From NCBI GenBank assembly GCA_017404985.1, contig JAFRBK010000046.1, positions 1-64,000 of the forward strand: 64,000 nucleotides of DNA. Direction: 5' to 3'. A program made the position numbers and the translations under genes. Below the pieces are notes generated by a model. The model made no database searches. It saw only the letters and a list, made by a program, of their open reading frames with translations, and was not told the origin of the DNA. Source of the stretch: Clostridia bacterium. GTDB lineage: Bacteria > Bacillota > Clostridia > Christensenellales > Aristaeellaceae. Positions 50,216 through 58,215 of this stretch are shown here, one piece after another. The number at the start of each line of letters is the position of its first letter. The stretch's first letter is position 1.

Positions 50216-51181
50216 TTACCACAGCGCCTTGGCCTTGTTGGACTTGGCGTTGAAGGTATTGTCGGAATCCTTCATTACATACCGGAAGAACAGCCGCTGT
50301 CCCGCCGTGAAGATCAGGATCAGCGCCATCAGCACCATCGCCATGGCGCAGGCCTGGCCGACTTTGCCGGTCACGTGCGCCATCTGGTGAATCTTGATGA
50401 AGAAGGTCGCCGTGCCGTTGGCGCCCATGCTGCCCACCACGTAGGCCGGCTCAAAAGCGGACAGGGAGCCGGTGATGGACAGGATCAGGTTCAGCATGAA
50501 CACGGTCTTGATCCCCGGCAGAATGATGGCCTTGAACTGCTGCCACCGGTTCGCCCCGTCGATCGTCGCCGCCTCGTACAGCGTGGGGTCGATGGAGGCA
50601 ATGGCGCCGATGAACAGCACCATGTTCTGCCCGCAGTATTTCCACACTGAGGTGAACACCAGGGACCAGTTGTTGATGCTCTGGTCCCGCAGCCAGTACG
50701 GCAGGCTGTCCAGCGGGAACCCGATGGCCTGCAGCACGCTGTCCAGCACAAACCCCCGGGTGAAGAAGAACTTGAAGATGTAGCCGATGGCGATGCCGTT
50801 TACCAGGAAGGGAAAGAACATCGCCGCTTTGAATACCCCGGCGCCCCGGATTTTTTCCAGGCTCAGGATGGAGGCGAAGAACAGCGCCAGCGCCAGCTGG
50901 ACCACCGCGCCGGCCATGTAGTACAGGCTCAGCAGCATCGCGTCCACGTATTCTGACTTTGTGAAAATGCGCAGGTAGTTATCCAGGCCCACAAAGCCCT
51001 TGTTCTTGGTGTAGCTCATGTTGTAGAAGCTGAACTGGATCATCTTCACAAACGGAACATAGGTGAACAGAATCAGCAGGAACATGGGCACGGCGGCAAA
51101 CAGCGTGATCACCGCCACTTTCTGCCAGTTGATTTTCTTCTTCCGAAGATCGGGCTGAATGGGTTTGGCAAGGGTTGTCAT
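50216..51181 (-). CDS. Carbohydrate ABC transporter permease, MalF type
   Basis: 321 residues, six helices, EAA loop YEAATIDGANRWQQFKAIILPGIK. GGAGGTG lies seven bases before ATG 51181. Partners the MalG-type permease and the binding protein at 51301-52644. Separated from the latter by a strong hairpin that may set the usual binding-protein excess. Confidence 0.92.
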   Translation of the reverse strand: MTTLAKPIQPDLRKKKINWQKVAVITLFAAVPMFLLILFTYVPFVKMIQFSFYNMSYTKNKGFVGLDNYLRIFTKSEYVDAMLLSLYYMAGAVVQLALALFFASILSLEKIRGAGVFKAAMFFPFLVNGIAIGYIFKFFFTRGFVLDSVLQAIGFPLDSLPYWLRDQSINNWSLVFTSVWKYCGQNMVLFIGAIASIDPTLYEAATIDGANRWQQFKAIILPGIKTVFMLNLILSITGSLSAFEPAYVVGSMGANGTATFFIKIHQMAHVTGKVGQACAMAMVLMALILIFTAGQRLFFRYVMKDSDNTFNAKSNKAKALW

Positions 51182-51225
51182 ACGGCTTCACCTCCGGAGT
51201 CGTGGGGGGAAAAAGGGTAAAACAA

Positions 51226-51256
51226 GCGGGGCCGGGAGCCAGGCTCCGGGCCCCGC
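51226..51256 (-). terminator. Strong attenuating hairpin after the sugar-binding-protein gene
   Basis: GCGGGGCC-GGGAGCC pairs with GGCTCC-GGGCCCCGC around a two-base turn. On the minus strand it is followed by TTGTTTTACC. It probably gives partial termination and 3' protection of the binding-protein mRNA. Confidence 0.65.
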
Positions 51257-51300
51257 AGGGTGCGTTTTTCAGAATATGGCTTAAATGGTTTGTTTTCCGA

Positions 51301-52644
51301 TTACTTTACTTCAACCTTCAGGGTTTCCTGCGCATCGCTCCAGGCCTTGTTCCACTCAGCCATGATGTCGTCGAATTCCTTGTCGTGGTTGAAAGCGTGC
51401 TCGACGATCTGCTGAACCTTCACGTTGCCGCCGTTGTTGATATTCAGTTCGGATTCCTGGTTCAGCTCGCTCAGCAGGGTCGCTTCTCCGGGCAGCGCGT
51501 CCGCGTCAGCCACCATGTCGATGCCGTCGAAGGCCGCATACAGGTCCGGATATTCGCCGTCCTTGGCAATCGGCACGCCGCCTTCGCTGTAGGCGAATCC
51601 GCTCTTCTCAGTCAGCCACTTCAGGTAGTACAGGCTGGCCAGCTTCTCTTCCTTGCTCGCCTGCACGTTGATGCCGAAGCAGTAGTCGGGGCCGGCGGGG
51701 GCGTACTGTTTTCCGTCGATGGTGATCGGGAACGCCATGTAGCCGACATCTTCCGGATGCTCGCCGCCCTCGGCGTCACGCATCTGGGTGAAAGCCCAGG
51801 AGCCCAGCACCATGGTGGCAATTTCGCCGTTGTTGAACCGCGGCTTGCAGCTTTCCCAGTCGGTGGTGGTGTAGTCTTCTTCGATCAGGCCTTCCGCCGC
51901 TGCGTCGTACAGAATCTTGTACACGGCATAGGCGCCGGTGCCGTTGCCCTGGTTGGCGAAGGGATCCTTCGCATGGGGCAGTTCCTGGTTCATGTAGGTG
52001 GCTTTGCCGGTGGCGGCGACGCCGATGTAGGCATCCCAGGCGCCCATGGTCCAGCCGGCCGCGTAGTTGGTGTACAGCGGGATCGCGTTGGTCTTTTCCT
52101 TCACAGCCTTCAGGGCGGCGATGAATTCATCGGGGGTCTTGGGCAGCTCGGTCACGCCGGCTTCCGCGAAGATCCGCTTGTTGTACAGCAGGCCGTTGGC
52201 GTTGCCGGTGGAAGGAACGCCGTAGCAGATGCCGTCATAGGCCCAGGCGCTCATGAAGTTGTACTGCTTGTCCAGGTCTTCGAGGGTTCCCAGCGGCACG
52301 AAGTACTTGCTCAGCTCATCCTTCTGCACGGTCGGAATGCCCATCATGGTCCAGTCATTGTTGCCGATCCGCAGCAGGGCGTTTTCGGCGAAGTCCGTGA
52401 TCAGTTCGTATTCGATCTCGATGTTGGGATAGGTCTTCTGGAATTCCTTCACGTATCCGGCCAGTTTTCCGTCGTCGCCGGCCAGGTCGGTCCGGTGGTA
52501 GGTGAAGTGGATCTTCGCGGCCAGGTCGGTGTTCTCGCCCAGAACGATCTTGTCAAGGGTAGGCAGCTCATCCTCCGCGGAAGCGAAGGAAACCAGGCTC
52601 AGCGCCAGGCACAGTGCCAGAATCAGGGATACCAGTTTCTTCAT
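51301..52644 (-). CDS. Extracellular sugar-binding protein of the mannan ABC transporter
   Basis: 447 residues, family 1 solute-binding protein. Residues 1-23 are a signal (MKKLVSLILALCLALSLVSFASA); there is no lipobox cysteine at the cleavage site (C12 lies inside the hydrophobic core). Characteristic blocks: YVKEFQKTYPNIEIEYELITDF, YDGICYGVPSTGNANGLLYNKRIFAEAGVTELPKTPDEFIAALKAVK, NNGEIATMVLGSWAF, YCFGINVQASKEEKLASLYYLKWL. First gene of the operon and directly behind the palindromic operator. Manno-oligosaccharide specificity is inferred from the operon. Confidence 0.92.
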   Translation of the reverse strand: MKKLVSLILALCLALSLVSFASAEDELPTLDKIVLGENTDLAAKIHFTYHRTDLAGDDGKLAGYVKEFQKTYPNIEIEYELITDFAENALLRIGNNDWTMMGIPTVQKDELSKYFVPLGTLEDLDKQYNFMSAWAYDGICYGVPSTGNANGLLYNKRIFAEAGVTELPKTPDEFIAALKAVKEKTNAIPLYTNYAAGWTMGAWDAYIGVAATGKATYMNQELPHAKDPFANQGNGTGAYAVYKILYDAAAEGLIEEDYTTTDWESCKPRFNNGEIATMVLGSWAFTQMRDAEGGEHPEDVGYMAFPITIDGKQYAPAGPDYCFGINVQASKEEKLASLYYLKWLTEKSGFAYSEGGVPIAKDGEYPDLYAAFDGIDMVADADALPGEATLLSELNQESELNINNGGNVKVQQIVEHAFNHDKEFDDIMAEWNKAWSDAQETLKVEVK

Positions 52645-52660
52645 AATGTGCTCCTCCTTT

Positions 52661-52726
52661 AAGTTTGTTAACTTAACAAACTTTATTTGTTAATCGGATT
52701 ATAAACCGAAAATAAACCCTTGTCAA
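52661..52726 (-). promoter_or_regulatory. Mannan operon promoter with LacI-type operator O1
   Basis: Minus strand perfect consensus -35 TTGACA (52721-52726), 17-bp spacer, -10 TATAAT (52698-52703). Downstream of +1 is a perfect palindrome at 52661-52683, two 11-bp arms AAGTTTGTTAA around one central C. An extra half-site TTTGTTAA at 52686-52693 covers the transcription start. This layout fits steric repression by the operon's LacI protein. Confidence 0.85.
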
Positions 52727-52822
52727 CAGTTTTTTTGTTTCCATTATTTGGTTTTCGGGAAATATTCGGACATTTTGCACATGGTTTCACGCGGGATGAT
52801 GCTTTGCTTTTCGGCCGTTTAG

Positions 52823-52844
52823 ATTAACAATTAAGTTAACAAAA
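52823..52844. promoter_or_regulatory. Second operator-like site O2
   Basis: Contains the 13-base core TTTGTTAACTTAA (on the minus strand) identical to half of O1, followed by a degenerate arm. It is centred about 160 bp from O1, upstream of the promoter and about 75 bp upstream of the guaA -35, a spacing compatible with repressor looping. Confidence 0.55.
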
Positions 52845-52909
52845 GAAAGCCCAGGCCAAAAATTATTTTTTTTGAAAAAAAGCCTTCATCTTTTCGTCAT
52901 GTTTTCTGA

Positions 52910-52938
52910 TTGACACTTTTCCCCTCTTTTTCTATCCT
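52910..52938 (+). promoter_or_regulatory. Promoter of guaA
   Basis: -35 TTGACA (52910-52915), 17-bp spacer, -10 TATCCT (52933-52938), about 35 bases before the ATG at 52974. Confidence 0.65.
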
Positions 52939-52973
52939 ATGAGTATTCCTGAAAAGATGGAGGATGAAGAATC

Positions 52974-53954
52974 ATGGAGAATAACAAGCGTCCCGAGAAC
53001 ATGGAACGGATCACCACCCCGGCCCTGGCCGCCGCCTTCATTGAGGAGCAGGTTGCCGCGATCCGGCAGCAGGTCGGCGATAAGAAAGTGCTGCTGGCTC
53101 TTTCCGGCGGAGTGGACAGCTCCGTTGTGGCCGCCCTGCTGATTAAGGCCATCGGCCGGCAGCTGGTGGCGGTGCATGTCAATCACGGCCTTCTGCGCCA
53201 GGGAGAACCGGAGCAGGTCGTGGAGGTGTTCCGCAACCAGATGAACGCCAACCTGGTCTATGTGGACGCTGTGGACCGTTTCCTGGATAAGCTGGCCGGC
53301 GTCTCCGCCCCCGAGCAGAAGCGGAAGATCATCGGTGCCGAGTTTATCCGCGTCTTTGAGGAGGAAGCCCGCAAGCAGCACGGCATCCATTTCCTCGCCC
53401 AGGGAACCATTTATCCCGATATTCTGGAAAGCGGCCCCGTCAAGGCCCATCATAATGTGGGCGGCCTGCCGGAGGATCTGGACTTTGAGCTGGTGGAGCC
53501 CCTGAAGTTCCTCTTTAAAGATGAAGTCCGCGTCGTCGGCGTGGAGCTCGGCCTTCCCTATGGCATGGTCTACCGCCAGCCCTTCCCCGGCCCCGGCCTC
53601 GGCGTCCGCTGCCTGGGAGCGATCACGCGGGACCGGCTGGAAGCCGTCCGCGAAAGCGATGCGATCCTTCGGGAGGAGTTCCTGAAAAACGGGCTGCAGG
53701 ATACGGTCTGGCAGTATTTCACCGTGATCCCCGACCTGAAGAGCGTCGGCGTCCGGGATAACCGCCGCTGCGAGGAGTGGCCCGTCATCATCCGCGCCGT
53801 CAATACCAGGGACGCCATGACCGCCACGGTCGAAAACATTCCCTTCGACCTGATGCAGCATATCGTCAAACGCATCATCACCGAAGTAAAAGGCGTCAAC
53901 CGCGTCCTCTACGACTATACGCCCAAGCCTACTGGAACTATTGAGTGGGAATGA
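52974..53954 (+). CDS. guaA: GMP synthase, ATP-pyrophosphatase/dimerisation part only
   Basis: 326 residues; full bacterial GuaA is about 510-525. Only the XMP-aminating half is present: PP-loop [16 protein letters not shown] (about 41-56), [37 protein letters not shown], and the dimerisation domain with [13 protein letters not shown] and the C-terminal KPTGTIEWE. The N-terminal class I glutamine amidotransferase domain is absent, and GGAGG ten bases before ATG 52974 shows this is a genuine start. It must use ammonia or a separate glutaminase subunit, as in archaeal two-subunit GMP synthases. Not part of the mannan operon. Confidence 0.9.
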   Translation: MENNKRPENMERITTPALAAAFIEEQVAAIRQQVGDKKVLLALSGGVDSSVVAALLIKAIGRQLVAVHVNHGLLRQGEPEQVVEVFRNQMNANLVYVDAVDRFLDKLAGVSAPEQKRKIIGAEFIRVFEEEARKQHGIHFLAQGTIYPDILESGPVKAHHNVGGLPEDLDFELVEPLKFLFKDEVRVVGVELGLPYGMVYRQPFPGPGLGVRCLGAITRDRLEAVRESDAILREEFLKNGLQDTVWQYFTVIPDLKSVGVRDNRRCEEWPVIIRAVNTRDAMTATVENIPFDLMQHIVKRIITEVKGVNRVLYDYTPKPTGTIEWE

Positions 53955-54134
53955 GTGCCGGAATGGCAAAAACCCTTATGCCACAACGCTTTCAGCCATC
54001 TCCAAAGTGACTCTGATAAAGAAATGATAAAGTTTTCCGGAAAAAGGTCACATCGTCCCCATGTCTGGTGGTTGTGGGGTTGAGAGGCTGAAAACGGAAA
54101 ACGGAATCAGAAAAACTACAGATTTGTATGATTC

Positions 54135-54179
54135 AGCCCTCCGCTGTGGATCCATCATCCGCAGATCGGAGGGCTTTTT
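54135..54179 (+). terminator. Terminator after guaA
   Basis: AGCCCTCCG pairs with CGGAGGGCT (54135-54175), followed by TTTTTG. It lies about 180 bases after the guaA stop and just before the XRE gene end. The 53955-54134 stretch has no gene. Confidence 0.65.
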
Positions 54180-54182
54180 GTG

Positions 54183-54710
54183 TCAGTCTTTATTCTTCGG
54201 TTTTCTGCCCCGTTTGGAACGGGTGGGTTCTTCTGTTGGGATCGGTACTCGGATACTGGTATCGTCAAAATCAGGGTAGTGATAACGCCAGCGGTCGTAA
54301 TCCTCTTTTGTGATTTCTCCTGCTTTCAGCTTAGCGGCTTGTTCCTGCCAGGCACGGAGACGCTGCTCCAGATCAGCGGCGTGCACACCGCCGTCAAAGA
54401 TCTCCGCGCGGAGGCAGATCAGCCCATCTGCATTCGTGATACGAAGCAGCTTGCGATCCTCCAATGCGAAAAGTGTGTGCATCAGTCCGTCCATGGTGTC
54501 GATATCCGGCACAGCGATCGCTTTGGGAGACACATCCAGAGCTTCCGCCAGTTGAACTGTCAGATCAGCCTTAGGCGTACGGTCCTCAGATTCATACTGG
54601 GCCAGTCGGACATCAGCCGAGTTGTCGGGAAAGCCCAGCATAAGTCCCAGATACTTCTGTGTCATCCCCCGTAAGGTGCGGAAGAACCGGATGCGTTCGC
54701 CAGTTGCCAT
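54183..54710 (-). CDS. XRE-family repressor of the mobile element
   Basis: 175 residues from ATG 54710 (AGAGGTGG five bases upstream); the longer frame lies over the promoter. HTH at about 4-65 (GERIRFFRTLRGMTQKYLGLMLGFPDNSADVRLAQYESEDRTPKADLTVQLAEALDV). About 70-135 is a small unrecognised domain, then a basic Lys/Arg-rich tail (RSKRGRKPKNKD). It is transcribed divergently from xis-int, and identical operator-like repeats lie in both promoter spacers, so it probably represses both. Confidence 0.85.
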   Translation of the reverse strand: MATGERIRFFRTLRGMTQKYLGLMLGFPDNSADVRLAQYESEDRTPKADLTVQLAEALDVSPKAIAVPDIDTMDGLMHTLFALEDRKLLRITNADGLICLRAEIFDGGVHAADLEQRLRAWQEQAAKLKAGEITKEDYDRWRYHYPDFDDTSIRVPIPTEEPTRSKRGRKPKNKD

Positions 54711-54738
54711 CAAAACCACCTCTTGAAAATGATGATTT

Positions 54739-54767
54739 ATTATAGCAAATGCGTTTAAGATGGTCAA
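54739..54767 (-). promoter_or_regulatory. Promoter of the XRE regulator with operator
   Basis: Minus strand -35 TTGACC (54762-54767), 17-bp spacer, -10 TATAAT (54739-54744). The spacer contains GCAAATGCGTTTAA (plus strand, 54745-54758), a near copy of the site in the xis promoter. Confidence 0.75.
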
Positions 54768-54811
54768 GAGGAAGTTTAACAAAAAAAGTTAGTAAATGTT
54801 TCCTGCAGGTG

Positions 54812-54840
54812 TTGACATAAGCAATTGCGTTTAGTATAAT
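54812..54840 (+). promoter_or_regulatory. Promoter of xis-int with operator
   Basis: Consensus -35 TTGACA (54812-54817), 17-bp spacer, -10 TATAAT (54835-54840). The spacer holds GCAATTGCGTTTAG (54821-54834), matching the site in the divergent promoter at 12 of 14 positions. Confidence 0.8.
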
Positions 54841-54896
54841 GAGGATGTAGTTAAGCGGCAATGCTTAATACAAGTACAGGAGAAAGGGACTAACGA

Positions 54897-55100
54897 ATGG
54901 CAAACCAGTTTATGAGAGCAGATGAGGTGGCAAAGGAACTTGGAATCTCGAGATCCTATGCCTACAAGCTGATCCGGCAGCTCAATCAGGAACTCAAAGA
55001 GCGGGGTTTCCTGACCATCGCAGGAAGGATCAACCGGGATTATTTAAGGGAAAGGCTCTATACAGCAGAAAGTGGGGTGAAACAGAATGTCGGTCTATAA
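54897..55100 (+). CDS. xis: Excisionase-like HTH protein
   Basis: 67-residue MerR-like small DNA-binding protein (MRADEVAKELGISRSYAYKLIRQLNQELKERGFLTIAGRINRDYLRERLY), the usual partner of Tn916-type integrases that directs excision. AGGAGAAAGGG precedes ATG. Its 3' end overlaps the integrase start by 14 bases, so translation is coupled. Confidence 0.85.
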   Translation: MANQFMRADEVAKELGISRSYAYKLIRQLNQELKERGFLTIAGRINRDYLRERLYTAESGVKQNVGL

Positions 55101-56178
55101 GGACGAAAAAACCGGGAAATGGTATGCGCTGGCCTGGTATCACGACTGGAAGGGCGAAGGTCGCCAGAAATGCAAGCGCGGCTTTGAAACCAAAAAAGAG
55201 GCGCAGGATTGGGAGCGGAGCTATGTACAGCAGAATACAACCGGTATCGATATGACCTTCGAAGCCTTCTGCGGACTCTACGAAAAGGATCGGAGGCCAC
55301 GCCTGAAGGAAAGCACCTGGCTGACAAAGGAAAACATCATCAAAAACAGGCTGCTCCCGACCTTTGGGAAGATGATGATAAGTGAAATTGAAACCAAGCA
55401 CGTCATCGCCTGGCAGAATGAGCTGCTGGCTTATCGGGATGAATTCAAAAAACCGTACTCGGCTACCTACCTGAAAACGGTACATAACCAGCTGGTGGCG
55501 ATCCTGAACCATGCGGTACGGCACTATGGGCTGAAAAGCAATCCGGCCTCCAAGGTAGGCTGCATCGGCAGCAAAGAACGAGAAGAAATGAACTTCTGGA
55601 CGAAGGAGGAGTACATGAAGTTTGCGGAAGCAATTATGGACAAGCCGATGTCCTACTACGCCTTCGAAATGTTGTACTGGTGCGGGATCCGGGAGGGAGA
55701 AATGCTGGCACTCACCCCGGCGGACTTCAACTTTACGAAGAAAACAGTAAGGATCAACAAAACATATCAGCGGATTCACGGTCAGGATCTGATTACATCG
55801 CCAAAGACGAAAAAGAGCGTGCGAACAGTTGAGATGCCGGACTTCCTCTGCGATGAAATGCAGGATTACATCAAGAGCCTCTACAAGGTGCAGAAGAATG
55901 ACCGGATCTTCCCCATCACCAAGAGCTATTTGCAGCATGAGATGAGGCGGGGCTCAGCAGAAGCAGGTGTAAAGCGCATCAGGATCCACGATTTGAGGCA
56001 CAGCCATATATCACTTTTGATCGACATGGGGTTCAGCGCGGTAGCGATTGCGGATCGTGTTGGGCACGAGAGCATCGATATCACCTTCCGCTACGCGCAC
56101 ATGTTCCCCTCCCGTCAGGTGGATATGGCGCAGCGGCTGAATAATGAAAGAATGGAGGGACAAGCAAATGTCAGCTAA
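55087..56178 (+). CDS. int: Tyrosine recombinase / integrase
   Basis: 363 residues. N-terminal AP2-like DNA-binding part (about 1-55, VYKDEKTGKWYALAWYHDWKGEGRQKCKRGFETKKEAQDWE), SAM-like core-binding domain (about 60-165), catalytic domain (about 175-350). Catalytic residues visible: Arg in CGIREGEMLAL, Lys in SPKTKKSVRTVEM, H-x-x-R in IHDLRHSHISLL, His in VGHES and nucleophile Tyr in ITFRYAHMF. Family as in Tn916/phage-like elements. The target site is not evident from the flanks. Confidence 0.93.
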   Translation: MSVYKDEKTGKWYALAWYHDWKGEGRQKCKRGFETKKEAQDWERSYVQQNTTGIDMTFEAFCGLYEKDRRPRLKESTWLTKENIIKNRLLPTFGKMMISEIETKHVIAWQNELLAYRDEFKKPYSATYLKTVHNQLVAILNHAVRHYGLKSNPASKVGCIGSKEREEMNFWTKEEYMKFAEAIMDKPMSYYAFEMLYWCGIREGEMLALTPADFNFTKKTVRINKTYQRIHGQDLITSPKTKKSVRTVEMPDFLCDEMQDYIKSLYKVQKNDRIFPITKSYLQHEMRRGSAEAGVKRIRIHDLRHSHISLLIDMGFSAVAIADRVGHESIDITFRYAHMFPSRQVDMAQRLNNERMEGQANVS

Positions 56179-56494
56179 AAACGTAGACCGGCGCAACCGT
56201 TTCCGGAGCATCACGGTGGGTTTCCGGGTATCCCCGGAAGAAAACGAACAGCTTAACCGGGCAGTGGCTCTGTCAGGGCTTCCGAAGCAGGAATACTGTT
56301 ACCGGAAATGCATGAACCGGGATATCACCGTCACCCCGAATCCCCGGATATTCAAAATGATGAATATCCACATGAAGGACATCCTGATGGAACTTCAGCG
56401 GCTTGTCCAGGGAGAAAACCCCAGCCAGGAGCTGCTTGAAGATATCGCACTAATCACCAAAATGCTGAACGACATGAAGGAGGAAAGAAAATGA
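56168..56494 (+). CDS. MobC-like ribbon-helix-helix mobilisation protein
   Basis: 108 residues from ATG 56168 (GGAGGG eight bases upstream), overlapping the integrase by 11 bases. RHH-like N-terminus (RSITVGFRVSPEENEQLNRAVALSGLPKQEYCYRKCM) as in plasmid MobC accessory proteins that help relaxases at oriT; C-terminal half is helical. No relaxase gene is in the element, so it may assist a relaxase in trans or have another DNA-binding role. Confidence 0.65.
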   Translation: MSAKNVDRRNRFRSITVGFRVSPEENEQLNRAVALSGLPKQEYCYRKCMNRDITVTPNPRIFKMMNIHMKDILMELQRLVQGENPSQELLEDIALITKMLNDMKEERK

Positions 56495-56868
56495 ACAGCA
56501 TCTTTGAAGAACGCGGCGGTACCTACACCCTTGGAGCAGACGGCATGCTCTACCCGAACCTGATCCTGGAACCCCAGGAGCACCGCCCCATCGGAAGATG
56601 GGGACGGATGCACCGGGCATACCTGGAAGCGGAGCATCCTGGACTCTATGAGCGGCTGATTCTGAACGGAACCCTGGACCGGCATCTGGCGGATGCGGAG
56701 GAGCGAGCTGGAATGATGCTGGATCAGCTGAGCCGGCAGATGGCACTGCAGGAAGGCATCACGGAGAGCCTGAAAGCGGCAGACCAGATGGAATGGGTTC
56801 AGAGGATGAACAGCATCCGCAGCCGGGCAGAAGAAACCGTCCGGGAAGAAATCATCAATACCCTGTAA
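56491..56868 (+). CDS. tnpV: TnpV-family transposon-encoded protein
   Basis: 125 residues, start overlapping the previous stop (ATGA). Matches the TnpV family seen in Tn4451-like and other Clostridial elements: LYPNLILEPQEHRPIGRWGRMHRAYLEAEHPGLYERLILNG and ESLKAADQMEWVQRMNSIRSRAEE. The biochemical function of TnpV is unknown; it is a good marker of mobile DNA. Confidence 0.85.
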   Translation: MNSIFEERGGTYTLGADGMLYPNLILEPQEHRPIGRWGRMHRAYLEAEHPGLYERLILNGTLDRHLADAEERAGMMLDQLSRQMALQEGITESLKAADQMEWVQRMNSIRSRAEETVREEIINTL

Positions 56869-56905
56869 CACGACAGCGCCGCATGAGCGGCAGAAAGAGA
56901 GGATT

Positions 56906-57847
56906 ATGCTTACCAATACGAACCCCATCACCAAGAATCCCACCGTAGTCATCGGGATCGACCACGGCTACGGCAACATCAAGACGGCCAACACCTGCTT
57001 CCGGGCAGGTGTGACCGCCTATGACAAAGAGCCATTCTTCATCATCGGATCACTTCAATACAACGGCAAGTGGTACGGCATTGGCGAGGATCACAAAGAG
57101 TTCATCCCGGACAAGATGACGGATCAGGACTACTACATCCTGACGCTTGCCGCCATCGCCCGGGAAATGGATCTGGCGCATATGACCAGCGCCGACATCC
57201 ACCTGGCTGTCGGACTGCCCCTGACCTGGGTGTCAGAGCAGAAAGACCGCTTCCGTAAATATCTGATCCAGCGGAAGGACGTGAAGTTCAGCTTCGATGG
57301 CGTTGCCTACAGCATCCGGATTGTCGGCTGCGATGTCTTCCCTCAGGGCTTCGCAGCTGTCGCAGATAAACTGGCGGAGTTCAAAGGCACGACCATGTTG
57401 TGTGATATCGGCAACGGCACCATGAACATCATGACCATCAGCAACGGGAAACCTAATCCGCAGAAATGTTATACAGAGAAGTATGGAACCTACCAGTGCA
57501 TGCTGTCTATCCGGGAGCAGCTCATGCGGAAGTTCGGTACGGCCATCGATGATGATGTGATCGACGATGCGCTCAGGTACGGCACTGCGGATATCGGCGA
57601 AAAATACCTGACAGTGATCCGGGAAGTCGCCCAGCAGTATGTGGCTGGGATCATGCGCCGGCTGCGTGAGCATGAGTACAATCCGGAGCTGATGAAACTG
57701 TACATCGTCGGAGGCGGCGGGTGCCTGATACGGAATTTCGGCGAATATGATCCCAATCGGGTAACGATCAATGACGATATCTGCGCCACAGCAAAGGGAT
57801 ATGAGTTCCTGGCCAATCTGAAGTTGAAGAAGGCGAACGCGGCATGA
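56906..57847 (+). CDS. parM: ParM/StbA-family actin-like protein
   Basis: 313 residues of actin fold. Phosphate-1 loop VVIGIDHGYGNIKTA (about 14-28), VGLPLTWVSEQKDRF, phosphate-2 loop TMLCDIGNGTMNIM (about 163-176), adenosine motif LYIVGGGGCLIRNF (about 268-281). Polymerising segregation ATPases of this kind push plasmid copies apart. In an integrated element it would act on an excised circular form or form filaments for transfer. Four-base overlap with the next gene suggests a parM-parR pair. Confidence 0.85.
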   Translation: MLTNTNPITKNPTVVIGIDHGYGNIKTANTCFRAGVTAYDKEPFFIIGSLQYNGKWYGIGEDHKEFIPDKMTDQDYYILTLAAIAREMDLAHMTSADIHLAVGLPLTWVSEQKDRFRKYLIQRKDVKFSFDGVAYSIRIVGCDVFPQGFAAVADKLAEFKGTTMLCDIGNGTMNIMTISNGKPNPQKCYTEKYGTYQCMLSIREQLMRKFGTAIDDDVIDDALRYGTADIGEKYLTVIREVAQQYVAGIMRRLREHEYNPELMKLYIVGGGGCLIRNFGEYDPNRVTINDDICATAKGYEFLANLKLKKANAA

Positions 57848-58215
57848 ACAAGAAGGAAAACCTTTTCACCACAACCCTGCGGCTGAACCTGAACAATACA
57901 CAGGACATGGAGGCTTGGAACAACCTGATGAGCACCGACAGAAACCAGCCGGAATACAGCTCATACAGCCGAACAATCGTCACCGCCATCAACGATCACT
58001 TTGCCCGGCAGGACCGCATGGAGGAGCAACAGGAATGGGAAGAAGTGCTACTGAAAAAGATCGAGGCTACGATCCGGGAAACGTTCATCAGCTGCATGAA
58101 AGAGTTCCAAATCACCGCTGCGCCACCGACAGCAGAGAAATCTGAGCCGCCGGCGCAATCTGATCCGCCCGATGAAACAGAAGCGAACATCGAAGCCTTC
58201 CTGGACTGCTTCTGA
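57844..58215 (+). CDS. ParR-like partition adaptor
   Basis: 123 residues, start overlapping the parM stop (ATGA). N-terminal RHH-like segment (TTTLRLNLNNTQDMEAWNNLMSTDRNQPEYSSYSRTIVTAINDHF), helical middle (about 55-85), and a Pro/Glu-rich tail ending in hydrophobic-acidic ANIEAFLDCF, which recalls the C-terminal peptide by which ParR binds ParM filament ends. Assignment rests mainly on gene order and size. Confidence 0.6.
   Translation: MNKKENLFTTTLRLNLNNTQDMEAWNNLMSTDRNQPEYSSYSRTIVTAINDHFARQDRMEEQQEWEEVLLKKIEATIRETFISCMKEFQITAAPPTAEKSEPPAQSDPPDETEANIEAFLDCF

Noticed and set aside
53900-53960. guaA 3' end as the attachment site of the element
   Set aside because: guaA 3' ends are known integration hot spots, but no copy of the terminal guaA sequence was found on the right side within the window.
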